This document shows positions 63,295-64,000 of a stretch of 64,000 nt of DNA, piece after piece. The stretch is from positions 7,592 to 71,591 of the forward strand of contig UQBY01000018.1 in NCBI GenBank assembly GCA_900539375.1, read 5' to 3'. Position 1 is the first letter of the stretch; the number at the start of each line of letters is the position of its first letter. Position numbers and translations under genes: made by a program. The notes beneath the pieces are model-generated. The model made no database searches, was not told the DNA's origin, and saw nothing but the letters and a program-made list of their open reading frames with translations. The stretch comes from an uncultured Clostridium sp. (GTDB lineage Bacteria > Bacillota > Clostridia > Clostridiales > Clostridiaceae).

Positions 63295-63846
63295 TTATCT
63301 TCCTGATAGATTTTTTATATTTTGTATAAGTGGTTTTGATTTTTTTAAGACTATAAAAATAATAAATATTAAAATTAGTTTAGAAAATAGTTTGAAAAAT
63401 AATGAAAAAATAGATGAAAAAGTACCTTTATAAGAAATTGGAGTGTTTAGCTCTGTAACAAAATCATTAGGATTTTTAGTATTATAATAAATGGTTCTTT
63501 TATCCCCAACTTCTAATTTTAGGTTAGAAATAGAAACTGTATAGTTTTTTCCATCTACATTATATTCTAATGAAGTTTTATAAATTGGAACAGTTTTAGT
63601 TATAGTCTTAGTTTTAGTTCTTCTTTTTTTATTTGAGTAGTTTGATTTCTTTGAAGTTTTTACAGTTTCAGTTACTTGTTTTTCTCCAGTTTTTTCGTAG
63701 CCAGTACTTACAGCTGTAACTTTTTTATAGTCTTTAGCTTTTATATCTTTATTGCTATTTAAGTTATTTGAAAAATAGCTAATGGAAACAACGCTAATAG
63801 AAAGAAGTAAAAAAATAAATAAAAATTTAATAGAAAGTTTTTTCAT
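63295..63846 (-). CDS. DUF3592-like membrane protein
   Basis: 183 residues: signal-type N-terminal helix (FLFIFLLLSISVVSISYF), a Lys/Thr-rich segment (KTSKKSNYSNKKRRTKTKTI), a small beta domain (YNVDGKNYTVSIS, VGDKRTIYYNTKNPNDF) typical of DUF3592, and a C-terminal helix (LILIFIIFIVL). Function unknown. AGGAG precedes the ATG. Confidence 0.78.
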   Translation of the reverse strand: MKKLSIKFLFIFLLLSISVVSISYFSNNLNSNKDIKAKDYKKVTAVSTGYEKTGEKQVTETVKTSKKSNYSNKKRRTKTKTITKTVPIYKTSLEYNVDGKNYTVSISNLKLEVGDKRTIYYNTKNPNDFVTELNTPISYKGTFSSIFSLFFKLFSKLILIFIIFIVLKKSKPLIQNIKNLSGR

Positions 63847-63904
63847 AAGTTTTCTCCTTTTTTTAAAAATGGATTTTGTTAAGTTAATATTATATAGACA
63901 ACCA

Positions 63905-63991
63905 CTCCTATCAGGATTTACAATAAAATTATAAATAAATATTTCCCCCTTGAAAGGAGCGATTGTTATGCATAATTATTTATACTTTTGA
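63905..63991 (+). promoter_or_regulatory. possible leader peptide region at the window edge
   Basis: A strong ribosome site GAAAGGAG (63952-63959) precedes an ATG at 63968 that opens a 7-codon frame, MHNYLYF, ending in TGA at 63989-63991. CTCCT at 63905-63909 could pair with the AGGAG. The downstream gene is outside the window, so the role is open. Confidence 0.4.
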
Positions 63992-64000
63992 AAAAATTAC

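Noticed and set aside
63968..63991. TGA in the 7-codon frame read as selenocysteine
   Set aside because: No SECIS-like structure is visible and the frame after it ends at the window edge without a recognisable protein.

Overview
The window is low-GC, AT-rich DNA typical of Clostridium sensu stricto (Bacillota). Pointers to this are Shine-Dalgarno-led genes using AGA/GAA/TTA codons, T-box leaders, spore genes (cotJABC, an alpha/beta SASP, spore-surface-like proteins) and a choloylglycine hydrolase that suggests a gut habitat. Species cannot be fixed from sequence reading alone. No tRNA, rRNA, CRISPR array or prophage was seen.

Layout. 1-3840: 3' end of a tryptophan synthase beta gene that is not linked to the trp operon, then a T-box leader and valS. 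3.9-11.2 kb: amidase, NatAB-type exporter, folC, a 140-bp inverted-repeat element, TSCPD protein, beta-propeller, DUF4364 protein, polysaccharide deacetylase. 11.3-15.8 kb: SSB-like protein, dapH, corrinoid adenosyltransferase, a second 140-bp element, and dapA-dapB. 15.8-20.5 kb: SASP, methyltransferase-hslO pair, YdcF-like protein, PIN-like protein, metA. 20.6-27.2 kb: spore-surface region with cotJABC, a BNR/DNRLRE gene pair, two paralogues sharing an RFFVDNLKVRIRG core, and a tandem pair of cysteine-rich DUF4489-like proteins. 27.3-28.4 kb: aldose epimerase and a DUF1540 miniprotein. 28.6-35.8 kb: trpEGDCFBA behind a tryptophan T-box with two successive terminator/antiterminator modules; repeat-derived DNA sits between trpD and trpC. 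35.8-43.6 kb: tautomerase remnant, MATE pump, AAA/DUF4143 ATPase, an ECF sigma factor with a membrane-anchored beta-propeller partner, YoaK-like protein, CMD-cupin enzyme behind a MerR-type promoter, TerD. 43.8-47.4 kb: cytidylate-kinase-like protein followed by an 888-residue fusion of an APC permease and an iron-dependent alcohol dehydrogenase. 47.5-56.8 kb: bile salt hydrolase, pilin-like protein, TtcA-like protein, L,D-transpeptidase, degenerate tyrosine recombinase, AraC-MATE pair, NlpC/P60 endopeptidase. 57.1-63.3 kb: gltB-gltD. 63.3-64 kb: DUF3592-like protein and a 7-codon leader-like ORF at the edge.

How genes work together. Amino-acid metabolism dominates: tryptophan (whole operon plus a second trpB), lysine/diaminopimelate (dapA, dapB, dapH), methionine (metA) and glutamate (gltBD). 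Envelope and spore functions form the second theme. The least explained parts are the permease-dehydrogenase fusion with its leader attenuator, the spore-surface gene cluster, the tandem trp attenuator, and the 140-bp mobile repeat with a rearranged copy inside the trp operon.
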